From the NCBI RefSeq assembly GCF_003353175.1, contig NZ_QHKS01000007.1:62001-126000 (forward strand): a stretch of DNA of 64,000 nt, given 5' to 3'. The notes beneath the pieces are model-generated. The model had not been told where the DNA came from. It searched no databases and saw only the letters and a list, made by a program, of their open reading frames with translations. Below are positions 1-8,987 of the stretch, piece after piece. Source of the stretch: Paraburkholderia lacunae (GTDB lineage Bacteria > Pseudomonadota > Gammaproteobacteria > Burkholderiales > Burkholderiaceae). The stretch's first letter is position 1; the number at the start of each line of letters is the position of its first letter. The translations under genes and the position numbers were made by a program.

Positions 1-1
1 G

Positions 2-1873
2 AAACTCGAGCAAGGCTTGAACCGCACGCGCGCCGCTGCCTACGCGTACACCAGCACCGCGTTTCCGATGCTGACGGGCACGCTCGTGACCGTGTCGGGC
101 TTCCTGCCGATCGCGCTCGCGAAATCGAGCACCGGCGAATACACGCGCTCGATCTTCGAGGTATCGGCGATCGCGCTGATCGCTTCATGGTTCGCGGCGG
201 TGGTGCTGATTCCGCTGCTCGGCTATCACATGCTGCCGGAGCGCAAACGCGAGGCGCATGAGACGCATCTACCGGACGATCACGAGCACGATATCTACGA
301 CACGCGCTTCTATACGCGCCTGCGCGGCTGGATCAGCTGGTGTATCGAGCGGCGCTTTGTCGTGCTGACGATCACCGTCGCGCTGTTCATCGCGGCGATG
401 GCGGGGTTCACGCTCGTGCCGCAGCAGTTCTTCCCGAGTTCGGATCGTCCGGAATTGCTGGTGGATGTGCGCCTGCCCGAAGGCGCGTCGTTCGAAGCGA
501 GCTTGCGGCAGGCGCAGCGCCTGGAAAAGGCGCTCGTAGGCCGCCCCGAAATCGATCACACCGTGGACTTCGTCGGCACCGGCGCGCCGCGCTTTTATCT
601 GCCGCTCGATCAGCAACTGCCGCAGCCAAATTTCGCGCAGTTCGTGATCACGGCGAAGTCCGTCAAGGACCGCGAGAAACTCGCGCAGTGGCTCGAACCG
701 GAATTGCGCAACCGCTTTCCGGCGATCCGCACGCGCCTGTCGCGCCTCGAGAATGGCCCGCCGGTCGGCTATCCGGTGCAGTTCCGCGTGAGCGGCGACG
801 ACATCGCCACCGTGCGTTCGATCGCCGAGCGCGTCGCCGCGACGATGCGCGCCGACCGACGCACCAGCAACGTCCAGTTCGACTGGGACGAACCAGCCGA
901 GCGCTCGGTGCGTTTCGAAGTCGACCAGAAGAAGGCGCGCGAACTCGGCGTGAGTTCCGAAGACGTGTCGAGCTTCCTCGCGATGACGCTGTCCGGTTAC
1001 ACGGTCACGCAGTATCGCGAACGCGACAAGCTGATCAGCGTCGATCTGCGCGCACCGAAATCGGAACGCGTCGACCCTGCCCGGCTCCTGACGCTGGCAA
1101 TGCCCACGCCGAACGGCCCGGTGCCGCTCGGCACGCTCGGCCACCTGCGCAACGATCTCGAATACGGCGTGATCTGGGAGCGCGACCGGCAACCGACGAT
1201 CACCGTGCAGTCCGATGTCGCCGCCGGCGCGCAAGGGATCGACGTCACGCATAGCGTGGACCAGGCCTTGAGCCAGATTCGCGACTCGCTGCCGGTCGGC
1301 TACCGGATCGAAGTGGGCGGCTCGGTCGAGGAAAGCGGCAAGGGTCAGACGTCGATCAACGCGCAGATGCCGATCATGATCATCGCGGTGCTGACGCTGC
1401 TGATGATCCAGTTGCAGAGCTTCGCACGCGTGCTGATGGTGGTGCTGACCGCGCCGCTCGGGCTGATCGGCGTGGTACTGACGCTGCTGCTGTTCGGCCA
1501 GCCGTTCGGTTTCGTCGCGATGCTCGGCGTGATCGCGATGTTCGGCATCATCATGCGCAACTCGGTGATTCTGGTCGACCAGATCGAGCAGGACATTGCC
1601 GCCGGGCACAAGCGCTTCGACGCGATCGTCGGCGCAACCGTGCGGCGTTTCCGGCCGATCACGCTGACCGCCGCTGCCGCCGTGCTCGCGCTGATTCCGC
1701 TGCTGCGCTCGAACTTCTTCGGCCCGATGGCCACTGCGCTGATGGGCGGCATCACGAGCGCGACCATCCTCACACTGTTCTATCTGCCTGCGCTGTACGC
1801 CGCGTCGTTCAGGGTCCGCGGCGACGAGCGCGAGCCGCCGACGCCGTCCGGCGCGACGCATACGGGGAATTGA
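2..1873 (+). CDS. RND efflux pump inner-membrane permease, C-terminal part (5' truncated)
   Basis: The reading frame is open to the left window edge, so only about 623 residues of a protein that is usually about 1,030-1,070 residues long are visible. The first part holds hydrophobic helices of the first transmembrane half. A long periplasmic porter domain follows (about residues 150-450), then a second membrane half with several helices near residues 455-605. This is the AcrB/RND architecture: a proton-driven trimer that exports drugs or other amphiphiles from the inner membrane and periplasm. Its stop lies 2 bp before the next gene, which encodes the outer-membrane partner, so the pair is one operon; the periplasmic adaptor is presumably upstream, outside the window. 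The exact substrate class cannot be read from the sequence. Confidence 0.9.
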   Translation, partial: KLEQGLNRTRAAAYAYTSTAFPMLTGTLVTVSGFLPIALAKSSTGEYTRSIFEVSAIALIASWFAAVVLIPLLGYHMLPERKREAHETHLPDDHEHDIYDTRFYTRLRGWISWCIERRFVVLTITVALFIAAMAGFTLVPQQFFPSSDRPELLVDVRLPEGASFEASLRQAQRLEKALVGRPEIDHTVDFVGTGAPRFYLPLDQQLPQPNFAQFVITAKSVKDREKLAQWLEPELRNRFPAIRTRLSRLENGPPVGYPVQFRVSGDDIATVRSIAERVAATMRADRRTSNVQFDWDEPAERSVRFEVDQKKARELGVSSEDVSSFLAMTLSGYTVTQYRERDKLISVDLRAPKSERVDPARLLTLAMPTPNGPVPLGTLGHLRNDLEYGVIWERDRQPTITVQSDVAAGAQGIDVTHSVDQALSQIRDSLPVGYRIEVGGSVEESGKGQTSINAQMPIMIIAVLTLLMIQLQSFARVLMVVLTAPLGLIGVVLTLLLFGQPFGFVAMLGVIAMFGIIMRNSVILVDQIEQDIAAGHKRFDAIVGATVRRFRPITLTAAAAVLALIPLLRSNFFGPMATALMGGITSATILTLFYLPALYAASFRVRGDEREPPTPSGATHTGN

Positions 1874-1875
1874 CC

Positions 1876-3396
1876 ATGGCTACTATTGCATTCCCTCGAG
1901 CCTTGCGCATCACGGCGCTGAGCGCCGCGGCACTCGCGCTCGCCGCCTGCTCGTTCGGCCCGAGCGGCACGCCGCCCGCGATGCCGCAGCCGGCCCACTA
2001 TGGCGCCGAAGCGCAGCCGACGCAGACTGTGGCCGCGCAAGGCGTCACGCAGCAGTTCGTGGTCGGCGCGAAACCCGTGCCCGAATGGTGGAAGCTTTAT
2101 CAATCGGACGCGCTTGACGCGCTGGTCGATGAAGGTTTGCGCAACAGCCCGACGCTTGCAGCCACTGACAAGAGCCTCGCCGCCGCGCGCGAGCAACTGC
2201 GCGCGCAGATCGGCAGTTCGATGCTGCCGACCATCGACGCAGGCGGTCAGGCAACCCGCAATCGCGCGCTCGCGATTCCCGAGGGCGGCCCGAATACGTT
2301 CCTGTACAACGTATTCGTCGGCCAATTGCAGGCGCACTACACCTTCGACCTGTTCGGCGCGGCGCGGCTCGCGGATGCCGCGCTTGCCGCGCGCGTGAAC
2401 GTGCAGGCGTATCAGCTCGATGCCGCGCGCCGCGCGCTGGCTGCCAACATCGTCTCGGCGGCGATCACCAGTTCCGCGTTGCGCGCGCAAATCGACACGA
2501 CCGAGCGACTCGTGGCGCTCGCCGACGATCAGGCGCGCGATGCGCAGCGGCGCTACACGCTCGGCGCGGTCTCGCACGCCGACCAGTTGAGCGCGCAACA
2601 GAGCGCGGCGAGTCTGTCCGCCAGCTTGCCGGGTCTGAAGCAGCAGTGGCTGACCACACGCCACGCGCTGGCCGTACTGCTCGGCCGCACGCCGGACGCC
2701 GCGCCCGATGACCTCGATCTGGCGCAACTGCATGTGCCCGAACAGGTGCCGGTCGTGGTGCCGTCCGAACTGTTGCGCACGCGCCCCGACATCCAGGCTG
2801 CGGATGCCGCGTTGAAGGCAGCGGCCGCCGATGTCGGCGTCGCGACGGCGCAGATGTTCCCTAGCCTGTCGCTGAGCGCATCGATGGGACAAGGCGGCTT
2901 TAGCTGGCCGGCGGCGCTGTCGGGCGCCGGTGCGATCTGGAGCATCGGCGCATCGCTGTCGCAGCCGCTGTTTCATGGCGGCGCACTGGTCGCGCAGCGC
3001 CGCGCGGCGTTGGACACGTATGACGCCACGGTTTCGCAATACAGGCAGACTGTGCTGGCCGCGTTTCAGAACGTCGCCGATACGCTCGCCGCGCTTCAGC
3101 ACGACACGCAGGCCCTCGGCGCGGCGAACGTCGCTGCGCGCTCGGCGCAGGGGATATTCGAAGAGACGTCGGGGCGCTATCGGTTGGGCGCCGTACCGGT
3201 ATCGGCAACCCGTTCGAGCGAGCAGCAGTTTCGCAATGCACGGCTCGATGAGATCCGCTATACCAGCGCGCGGCTGACGGATACGGCGGCGTTGTTCCAG
3301 GCAATGGGCAATCCGCCCGTGGAGCCGGCGCCCTCCGTTGCGACGGCGGCGCCCGCGGGTCCGGCAGCGAATGCGGGTGCGCCCACCACCCACTAA
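1876..3396 (+). CDS. RND efflux system outer-membrane lipoprotein, NodT family
   Basis: This 506-residue protein starts with a signal peptide and a lipobox (LAAC, lipidated Cys25), followed by the two duplicated coiled-coil/beta repeats of the TolC/OprM outer-membrane efflux family (residues about 70-260 and 280-470). Motifs such as RTRPDIQAAD and the SLSASMG region are typical of the NodT branch. It would form the trimeric channel that receives substrate from the RND pump encoded just upstream. I chose ATG at 1876, 2 bp after the permease stop; a TTG two codons earlier overlaps that stop and is a possible alternative. The C-terminal tail after residue 475 is Pro/Ala-rich and probably disordered. 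Confidence 0.93.
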   Translation: MATIAFPRALRITALSAAALALAACSFGPSGTPPAMPQPAHYGAEAQPTQTVAAQGVTQQFVVGAKPVPEWWKLYQSDALDALVDEGLRNSPTLAATDKSLAAAREQLRAQIGSSMLPTIDAGGQATRNRALAIPEGGPNTFLYNVFVGQLQAHYTFDLFGAARLADAALAARVNVQAYQLDAARRALAANIVSAAITSSALRAQIDTTERLVALADDQARDAQRRYTLGAVSHADQLSAQQSAASLSASLPGLKQQWLTTRHALAVLLGRTPDAAPDDLDLAQLHVPEQVPVVVPSELLRTRPDIQAADAALKAAAADVGVATAQMFPSLSLSASMGQGGFSWPAALSGAGAIWSIGASLSQPLFHGGALVAQRRAALDTYDATVSQYRQTVLAAFQNVADTLAALQHDTQALGAANVAARSAQGIFEETSGRYRLGAVPVSATRSSEQQFRNARLDEIRYTSARLTDTAALFQAMGNPPVEPAPSVATAAPAGPAANAGAPTTH

Positions 3397-3425
3397 ACCT
3401 GGGATTCCGTAACGACAGCTGCGGA

Positions 3426-3772
3426 GTTATCCCCAGTTTGTGTTGATGAGGCTGTTGAAAACCATCTGACAAGCGGGCTAACACGTTGAACGCGCTCGGG
3501 TTTCCGGGCACGGTGCGCAATGAACCAGAGGGCGCTGTACGCGCCTGTCGTCGCCGATCGAAGCTGTTGGGATGCCTCGACGTTATCCCCAGTTTGTGTT
3601 GACAGGGTTGTTGATAACTACGGGGCTATGAGCTTAAGTGCTTGATGCAGATCGGTTTGTTGTTCGCGGTGTCCGCGAGTGCAATGACGATTTCTTGCCA
3701 GGCGCGGCCGACTGGCGGATTGGGGAGTGGTTCGCTTATCCACAGATTTTGTTGAAAGGCCTGTTGATAAGC
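3426..3772 (+). repeat. Three copies of a dispersed palindromic intergenic repeat (TTATCC...GATAA type)
   Basis: Three related elements of about 37-39 bp lie at 3426-3462, 3582-3618 and 3734-3772. Each starts with GTTATCCCCA or CTTATCCACA, continues with GTTGA, and ends with GTTGATAA or a variant (GTTGAAAA in copy 1), so copies 2 and 3 have matching ends GTTATC/GATAAC and GCTTATC/GATAAGC. A fourth copy lies at 8152-8189. The gap between the efflux operon and the acyltransferase gene (3397-3901) contains nothing else I can name; the short open frames across it are made by the repeats themselves. Confidence 0.7.
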
Positions 3773-3901
3773 TTAGGACAGGGTGTTTAAGTGCTTGAGT
3801 GCGCTTTGAATTCCGTTTCAGATGTTTTTGCCCGCGCGGCGCTGTGGTTGTACGCCGCCACAGGCAACAACAACCAGCTGCCAGCCGCCACGCGCACAAC
3901 C

Positions 3902-4753
3902 TCAATAAACCCCTGCTTCCCCAACCGGCCGATTCTTGAACCGCTTGTGCACCCAATAATATTGATCAGGAATCCGTGTCACTTGAGTCTCGAGAAAGGC
4001 CGTAATCCGCCGCGCGTCGACGGCAACATCATCGGATGGAAAATCGCTTAACGCGTCGAAAATAGTCAGCTTGTAGCCGCGATAGTCCGGCAACACCTCG
4101 GTAACAAACGGCACCACCCGCGCATTACCCGCGCGCGCCATCCGCGAGACGGAAGTCAGCGTGCAAGCCGGCACGCCAAAGAACGGCACGAACACCGAAT
4201 CGCGCAAACCGAAATCCATATCCGCCGCCAGCATCACCGGCTTGCCCTCGCGCAGCACCCGCAGCGCGCGCCGCACACTATCGCTGCGCGGAATCATCTC
4301 GGTGCCGAAGCGGCCGCGCTGCCGCTTGGCCATCGCGTCCAGCAATAGATTCGACATCGGCGTGTACAGCGAGGCGACCGGGTGCCGCGTCGAATACATC
4401 ATGCAGCCCGCCTCGATACCGACAAAATGGAAGCCAACAAAAATCGTCGGCTGCGCCTGAATGTCGGCGAGATCGATCGCGCTCTCCACTTCGACGAGAC
4501 GCGCGAGCGCCTGGGCATTGCCGAACCATTGCGGCCCGCGTTCGACGTAGCTGCGGATCACATGACAGAAATGGGCGCGCGCAAGGCGTTCGCGCGCGTC
4601 ATCGCTCATGTCCGGGAAACACAGTTTGAGATTGGTATGCACGACGCGGCGGCGCGCGCTCGGAATGAGATACAGCAGCGCGCCGATACCGGTGCCGATC
4701 CGCGCGACGACACCGTATGGCAAGAAGGCAAACGCGCGCAGCAGCGCGGTCAT
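3902..4753 (-). CDS. Lipid A biosynthesis late acyltransferase (LpxL/HtrB family)
   Basis: Members of this family transfer a secondary acyl chain from acyl-ACP to a lipid A precursor at the inner membrane. The protein has the family's HX4(D/E) catalytic motif (His109-Glu114 in GFHFVGIEAG), the downstream MIPRSDSVRRALR segment, and a C-terminal YYWVHKRFK motif. From the chosen ATG the length is 283 residues with one N-terminal hydrophobic segment, slightly short of the usual 290-306. A GTG at 4780 or one at 4831 would add 9 or 26 residues; no convincing ribosome-binding site decides between them. The gene stands alone. Which fatty acid or position it serves cannot be told from sequence. Confidence 0.88.
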   Translation of the reverse strand: MTALLRAFAFLPYGVVARIGTGIGALLYLIPSARRRVVHTNLKLCFPDMSDDARERLARAHFCHVIRSYVERGPQWFGNAQALARLVEVESAIDLADIQAQPTIFVGFHFVGIEAGCMMYSTRHPVASLYTPMSNLLLDAMAKRQRGRFGTEMIPRSDSVRRALRVLREGKPVMLAADMDFGLRDSVFVPFFGVPACTLTSVSRMARAGNARVVPFVTEVLPDYRGYKLTIFDALSDFPSDDVAVDARRITAFLETQVTRIPDQYYWVHKRFKNRPVGEAGVY

Positions 4754-5148
4754 CAGAATGATGAGTATTCGACCTTTCACGAGTGGGACCCGGTGGATGC
4801 TGGATGACAAACACGCCGGCCGCAGCAGCACGACAGCTGCTGACAGACGAAGTGGCTTGCGCGCGCGTCATACCGGGTCTCACGCGGCGCATGGTTCGAA
4901 GATGTACGTCTCGCTCGCGGCGAAACGCAGCGGTGCTGGGAGCTGAAACCGGCTAGGAATCGAGCGTCTCTGTCGGACCCATCAAAGCATCGCAGGCGTG
5001 ATTAAAACACACCGCTCATGGCCGCTACGAAAACGGCCGGCGGGCCCGCTCGCGAACGTCCGCAAACGCCCGCCAGACAAGGATTTGCAGGCCCCAGGCC
5101 CAAGCTTGCCTTTTATTACGGCGTCCGAGCCGTCGCAACCCGGACGCT
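4754..5148. other. Intergenic region between acyltransferase and PBP1A genes
   Basis: About 400 bp without a supported gene. A 12-bp segment CAAGCTTGCCTT at 5101-5112 recurs at 5239-5250 and so brackets the tandem repeat described separately. I see no RNA gene here. Open frames across it have no recognisable protein family. Confidence 0.5.
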
Positions 5149-5220
5149 CGCTCTGCTGCTCGCTCTGCTGCTCGCTCTGCTGCTCGCTCTGCTGCTCGCT
5201 CTGCTGCTCGCTCTGCTGCT
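5149..5220. repeat. 12-bp tandem repeat, six perfect copies (CGCTCTGCTGCT)
   Basis: Six uninterrupted identical units fill 72 bp just downstream of the PBP1A stop codon. Because 12 is a multiple of three, frames on both strands stay open through the array (Leu/Ala-rich on one strand, Glu-Gln-Gln-Ser on the other), which explains the small open frames seen here. A hairpin with 8-bp arms (CCTTGAGG, 5247-5254, and CCTCAAGG, 5258-5265) overlaps the PBP1A stop codon and may serve as its transcription end. Confidence 0.9.
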
Positions 5221-5259
5221 CGGTTGCCGCTCGGTTGCCAAGCTTGCCTTGAGGCGCCC

Positions 5260-7761
5260 TCAAGGTTTGTTCGGCTCGAACAGATCCATAATCTGTTTCT
5301 TCTCGTTCGACGAAACGCTCGGCGGCGGCACTGCCGGCGGCGTCATGCCCGCCGGCCCCACGCCGCCGACCGCGTCGCTCACGCCGGCGGTCGGATTCGC
5401 CGAGTCAAGGCCGATGCTCGCGACAAAGCCATTGCCAGGCGTCATGTCGGTGTAGAAGAGTTCGCCGTCGACCACCGCCACGCCGTCCGGCTGCGCCGGT
5501 TCGTCCTGCGGCACGCCGCGCAACGCGCGCTGCATGTACTCGACCCAGATCGGCAACGCAAGCTGTGCGCCGAATTCGCGGCTGCCGAGGCTCTTCGGCT
5601 GGTCGTAGCCCATCCACGCAACCGCCACGAGGGATTGCTGATAGCCGGCAAACCAGCCGTCCTTCGCGTCGTTGGTCGTACCGGTTTTGCCCTGCAGATC
5701 CGAACGATGCAGCACGTTGGTGCCCGCGCCCGTCCCTGCGGTCGCGACCGAATGCAGCAGGCTGTTCATGATGTACGCGTTACGCGGTTCGAGCGTGCGC
5801 GGCGCATCGCGCCCGGCGGTCAGCGGCTGAGCTTTGGACAGCGGCACGCCGCGCGCGTCGGTGACCTCGTTGATCAGATACGGATTGATCCGGTAGCCGC
5901 CGTTCGCGAATACCGAATACGCTCCGGCCGATTGCAGCGGCGTGACGAGCCCCGCGCCGAGCGCCATCGGCAGATACGGCGGGGTCTTGTCGGCGTCGAA
6001 ACCGAAACGCTGCGTCACGTAGTCCTGGGCGTATTTGGTGCCGATGAACGACAGAATGCGGATCGACACCAGGTTCTTCGACTTCTGCAGCGCGAGGCGC
6101 ATCGGCATCGGACCATCCGGCTGGTCGTCGTCCTTCGGCTCCCACGCATCGCCGCCGGGCGTGCTCGACGGGAAGTACAGCGGTGCGTCGTTGATGATCG
6201 TCGCCGGTCCAAGTCCTTTGTCGAGCGCCGCCGAATAGATGAACGGCTTGAAGCTCGAACCCGGCTGACGCCAGGCTTGCGTCACGTGGTTGAACTTGTT
6301 CTTGTTGAAGTCGAAGCCGCCCACCAGCGCGCGGATCGCGCCGTCCTGCGGCGTGAGCGACACCAGTGCGCCTTCCACTTGCGGCAGTTGCGTGATCTGC
6401 CAGTTGCCTTTGTCGTCGGCAACGAGGCGCACGATCGAACCCGGCTTGATCTTCGCGGCAGCCGCCGCGCGCGCGCTCAATGCGCCTGCGGCAAAGCGCA
6501 GACCATCGCCGGCGATCGTCACCTGGGTGCCGTCGACCAGTTGCGCCTTCACCTGCTTCGGATTCGCGTCCGTCACCACCGCGGCGATGATTTCACCATT
6601 GTCGGGGTGATCGGTGAGCGCGTCGTCGATCGTCTGGTCGCGGTCGTCGCCCGCTGCGGGCAGCTCCACGAAACCTTCCGGCCCGCGATAGCCATGACGC
6701 CGCTCGTAATCCATCACGCCCTTGCGCACCGCGCGGTAAGCGGCGTCCTGGTCGGCGGAATCGATCGTGGTGGTGACGTTCAGGCCGCGCGTATAGGTTT
6801 CGTCCTTGTATTGCGCGTACATCATCTGCCGGACCATTTCGGCGATGTACTCGGCGTGCACGCTGTATTCGTTGCCCGGGTTGCGGGTGTGAATCTCTTC
6901 CTTGACGGCCTGGTCGTACTGGTCCTGGCTGATGAATTTCAGCTCGAGCATGCGCTTCAGAATGTATTCCTGACGGATCTTCGCGCGCTTGGGATTGACC
7001 ACCGGGTTGTACGCCGACGGCGCCTTCGGCAGGCCGGCCAGCATCGCCGATTCAGCCAGCGAGATGTCTTTCAGATCCTTGCCGAAGTACACGCGCGCAG
7101 CCGCGGCAAAACCGTAAGCGCGCTCGCCCAGATAAATCTGATTCATGTACAGCTCGAGAATCTGATCCTTGGTCAGCGCGCGCTCGATCTTGTACGCGAG
7201 CAGCATTTCGTAGATCTTGCGCGTGTAGGTCTTCTCGCTCGACAGGAAGAAGTTGCGCGCCACCTGCATCGTGATCGTGCTCGCGCCCTGCGAGGCCCCG
7301 CCGTGCATCAGGTCGGCCGTGCCCGCGCGCAGAATGCCCAGGAAGTCGACGCCGCCGTGCTCGTAGAAGCGATAGTCTTCGATCGCCAGCACGGCTTTCT
7401 TCATCTGGTCGGGAATGTCCTGGAAGCGCACGATGCTGCGCCGCTCTTCGCCGAACTCGCCGATCAGCACGTGATCCGCGGTGTAGACCCGCAGCGGCAC
7501 TTTCGGGCGGTAGTCGGTCAGTGCGTCGAGCGACGGCAGTTGCGGCCCCATCACCACCAGCGCATAGCCGATGATCAGCGCGCCGACCACGGCGATCGTC
7601 GCCAGCAGGCCGACAAACCAGAGCGCGATGGAGGCGCCGAACGAACGGCGGCCGTCTTCGGCGTCGCGAGAAGCGGCGTTGCGTCCTGGAGTGCGGTGGT
7701 AGGAGTCCCGGTCTTCACCAGCCGGAGAATGTGCAGAATGCGGTCGTTTGATGATTGGCAT
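5260..7761 (-). CDS. mrcA: Penicillin-binding protein 1A, bifunctional peptidoglycan synthase
   Basis: Class A PBP, about 833 residues, anchored in the inner membrane and acting in the periplasm. A transmembrane helix at about 44-68 is followed by the glycosyltransferase GT51 domain with catalytic Glu128 in EDYRFYEHGG and the motif QGASTITMQVARN. Next come an OB-like insertion (about 325-455) and a transpeptidase domain with SSFK (catalytic Ser502, Lys505), SKN (561-563) and KTGTT (692-696). The protein polymerises glycan strands and cross-links stem peptides. I chose the ATG at 7761 because the N-terminus then begins MPIIKRP, as I recall for Burkholderia homologues; in-frame upstream starts would add an unlikely Arg-rich leader. 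Confidence 0.95.
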   Translation of the reverse strand: MPIIKRPHSAHSPAGEDRDSYHRTPGRNAASRDAEDGRRSFGASIALWFVGLLATIAVVGALIIGYALVVMGPQLPSLDALTDYRPKVPLRVYTADHVLIGEFGEERRSIVRFQDIPDQMKKAVLAIEDYRFYEHGGVDFLGILRAGTADLMHGGASQGASTITMQVARNFFLSSEKTYTRKIYEMLLAYKIERALTKDQILELYMNQIYLGERAYGFAAAARVYFGKDLKDISLAESAMLAGLPKAPSAYNPVVNPKRAKIRQEYILKRMLELKFISQDQYDQAVKEEIHTRNPGNEYSVHAEYIAEMVRQMMYAQYKDETYTRGLNVTTTIDSADQDAAYRAVRKGVMDYERRHGYRGPEGFVELPAAGDDRDQTIDDALTDHPDNGEIIAAVVTDANPKQVKAQLVDGTQVTIAGDGLRFAAGALSARAAAAAKIKPGSIVRLVADDKGNWQITQLPQVEGALVSLTPQDGAIRALVGGFDFNKNKFNHVTQAWRQPGSSFKPFIYSAALDKGLGPATIINDAPLYFPSSTPGGDAWEPKDDDQPDGPMPMRLALQKSKNLVSIRILSFIGTKYAQDYVTQRFGFDADKTPPYLPMALGAGLVTPLQSAGAYSVFANGGYRINPYLINEVTDARGVPLSKAQPLTAGRDAPRTLEPRNAYIMNSLLHSVATAGTGAGTNVLHRSDLQGKTGTTNDAKDGWFAGYQQSLVAVAWMGYDQPKSLGSREFGAQLALPIWVEYMQRALRGVPQDEPAQPDGVAVVDGELFYTDMTPGNGFVASIGLDSANPTAGVSDAVGGVGPAGMTPPAVPPPSVSSNEKKQIMDLFEPNKP

Positions 7762-8369
7762 GACTGGAATAGTGGGCGCGTGACTGAACGCCTTCTGCGC
7801 ACGCTCGCGGCGCGCGCATGGATCGGTCGTCGCGTCTTGGCGTGAGAACGCCGTTCTCATATGCTTGCCGCAGCCCGAATTCAAGGTTCGCGGCACCGGC
7901 AGCATCACCGGCAGCATACGTGGCAAAAAACGACACAAACAAACGGACCGCGTCAGGCGCAAAACACCTTGCGGCCCTACGCCCCCCGGCGGCCGCACGG
8001 CGCGCCCGGAACGGTGTCCGGCGCAACGTAACAGCGCATTTTAAAGAAATCAAGCGCCGTCCAAGACAGTTTTTTTGTAAGAATTCCCTTCGCGCTGCTT
8101 GTCTTGCGTCTGTTGCAAAGCCACGCCGCGCTTTAGCGCCACCTGCCCGGGGTTATCAACAGATAATGTTGAAAGGCCTGTGGACAAGCACGCCGGAAAC
8201 TTTACAACTCGTTGATGCGGCGGCATTTTCATGCCGCGCCCGTTTCGCATCGGCACGACTCGTCATATGATGGACCCGGCGCATGAGTCACCATCGACGC
8301 GCGCGAACGGCCAACGCCCAACGCACGCGATAAACCGCCAATGCCAACAAACAAGTATGCGAGCCGACC
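7762..8369. other. Divergent intergenic region with a fourth dispersed repeat copy
   Basis: This 608-bp stretch separates mrcA (leftward) from the ribbon-helix-helix-like gene (rightward). It must hold both promoters. The only distinct element is the repeat at 8152-8189. I see no gene that I can support; the open frames have arginine-rich, compositionally biased translations. Confidence 0.45.
8152..8189 (+). repeat. Dispersed palindromic repeat, fourth copy
   Basis: The element begins GTTATCAACAGATAATG and continues TTGAAAGGCCTGTGGACAAG. It matches the copy at 3734-3772 through the shared core GTTGAAAGGCCTGT, although the two lie 4.4 kb apart in different intergenic gaps. The ends (GTTATC, GGACAAGC) are partly complementary, so it could form a hairpin. 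Confidence 0.7.
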
Positions 8370-8987
8370 ATGAACAAGCCCAGCGAACGCATCGTCGTAT
8401 TCGTCACGACCGCGCAGAAACGCGCGATCACCGCCGCCGCCGACAATCTGGGCATTAGCGTCAGCGAACTGATGCGGCGCGCGGTACTGAGCTTTGGGGC
8501 GACCAGCGAACAGGTGAAAGCAGCCAGTATCGTCGACCGGCTGCGCGCGCCGCGCGAGCCGGACGCGCTCGACGCGGCGCTGCAACGGGTCGCGCGCGGC
8601 ACGCGGCACGCGCGGGCGGCGCTGCCGGCCGCCGTGCCAACGCGCGGCGGCAGCCAGTCCACCACGCCGGCAGACCGCGTGGCCGCGCCGCATGCGGATG
8701 AATTGCCGGAGACGCCCGCCGCTGCAAACCCTGCGCCCCTGTTGCCGGCCGGCGTCCCAGCCGCCCTCGCCGCGACCGCGGCCGACGAAGAAGCCGCCGC
8801 GGCAGCCGAAGCCGTGGCGCGCGTCACGGCGGCCAAAGCTGCGGCAACAGCCGGATCGGCGACGGAAGAAACGAAAACGGAAGTGCAGCCGCTCAGCGCA
8901 TTCAAGCGCCCGCGCCTCGACTCCGCCGCTCGCGACGAAGACGATCCGCACGGCGACCCGAGCACCGAAGGCGGCCGCTTTGCGTGA
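8370..8987 (+). CDS. Hypothetical protein with N-terminal ribbon-helix-helix-like segment
   Basis: 205 residues. The first about 45 residues (KPSERIVVFVTTAQKRAITAA...LGISVSELMRRAV) have the pattern of a MetJ/Arc/CopG ribbon-helix-helix DNA-binding domain: a short beta strand, then two helices with LGISVSELMRRA as the second helix region. The rest is Ala/Pro-rich and low in complexity, with Ala/Glu runs at about 150-170, and is probably disordered. No toxin gene follows, so it does not look like a standard antitoxin. It could be a small transcription factor or partition-accessory protein. The gene stands alone and is divergent from mrcA. Function is unknown; the domain call is my pattern reading. 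Confidence 0.6.
   Translation: MNKPSERIVVFVTTAQKRAITAAADNLGISVSELMRRAVLSFGATSEQVKAASIVDRLRAPREPDALDAALQRVARGTRHARAALPAAVPTRGGSQSTTPADRVAAPHADELPETPAAANPAPLLPAGVPAALAATAADEEAAAAAEAVARVTAAKAAATAGSATEETKTEVQPLSAFKRPRLDSAARDEDDPHGDPSTEGGRFA

Noticed and set aside
269..1861. Long antisense frame across the efflux pump gene
   Set aside because: Shadow of a high-GC gene; His/Arg-rich composition and no start signal.
3736..3744. Exact DnaA box TTATCCACA as part of an origin
   Set aside because: It is one of several dispersed repeat copies in ordinary intergenic DNA; no dnaA, dnaN or AT-rich unwinding element is near.
4982..5263. Minus-strand open frame with Glu-Gln-Gln-Ser repeats after mrcA
   Set aside because: It exists because the 12-bp tandem repeat keeps frames open; TTG start, no ribosome-binding site, no family.
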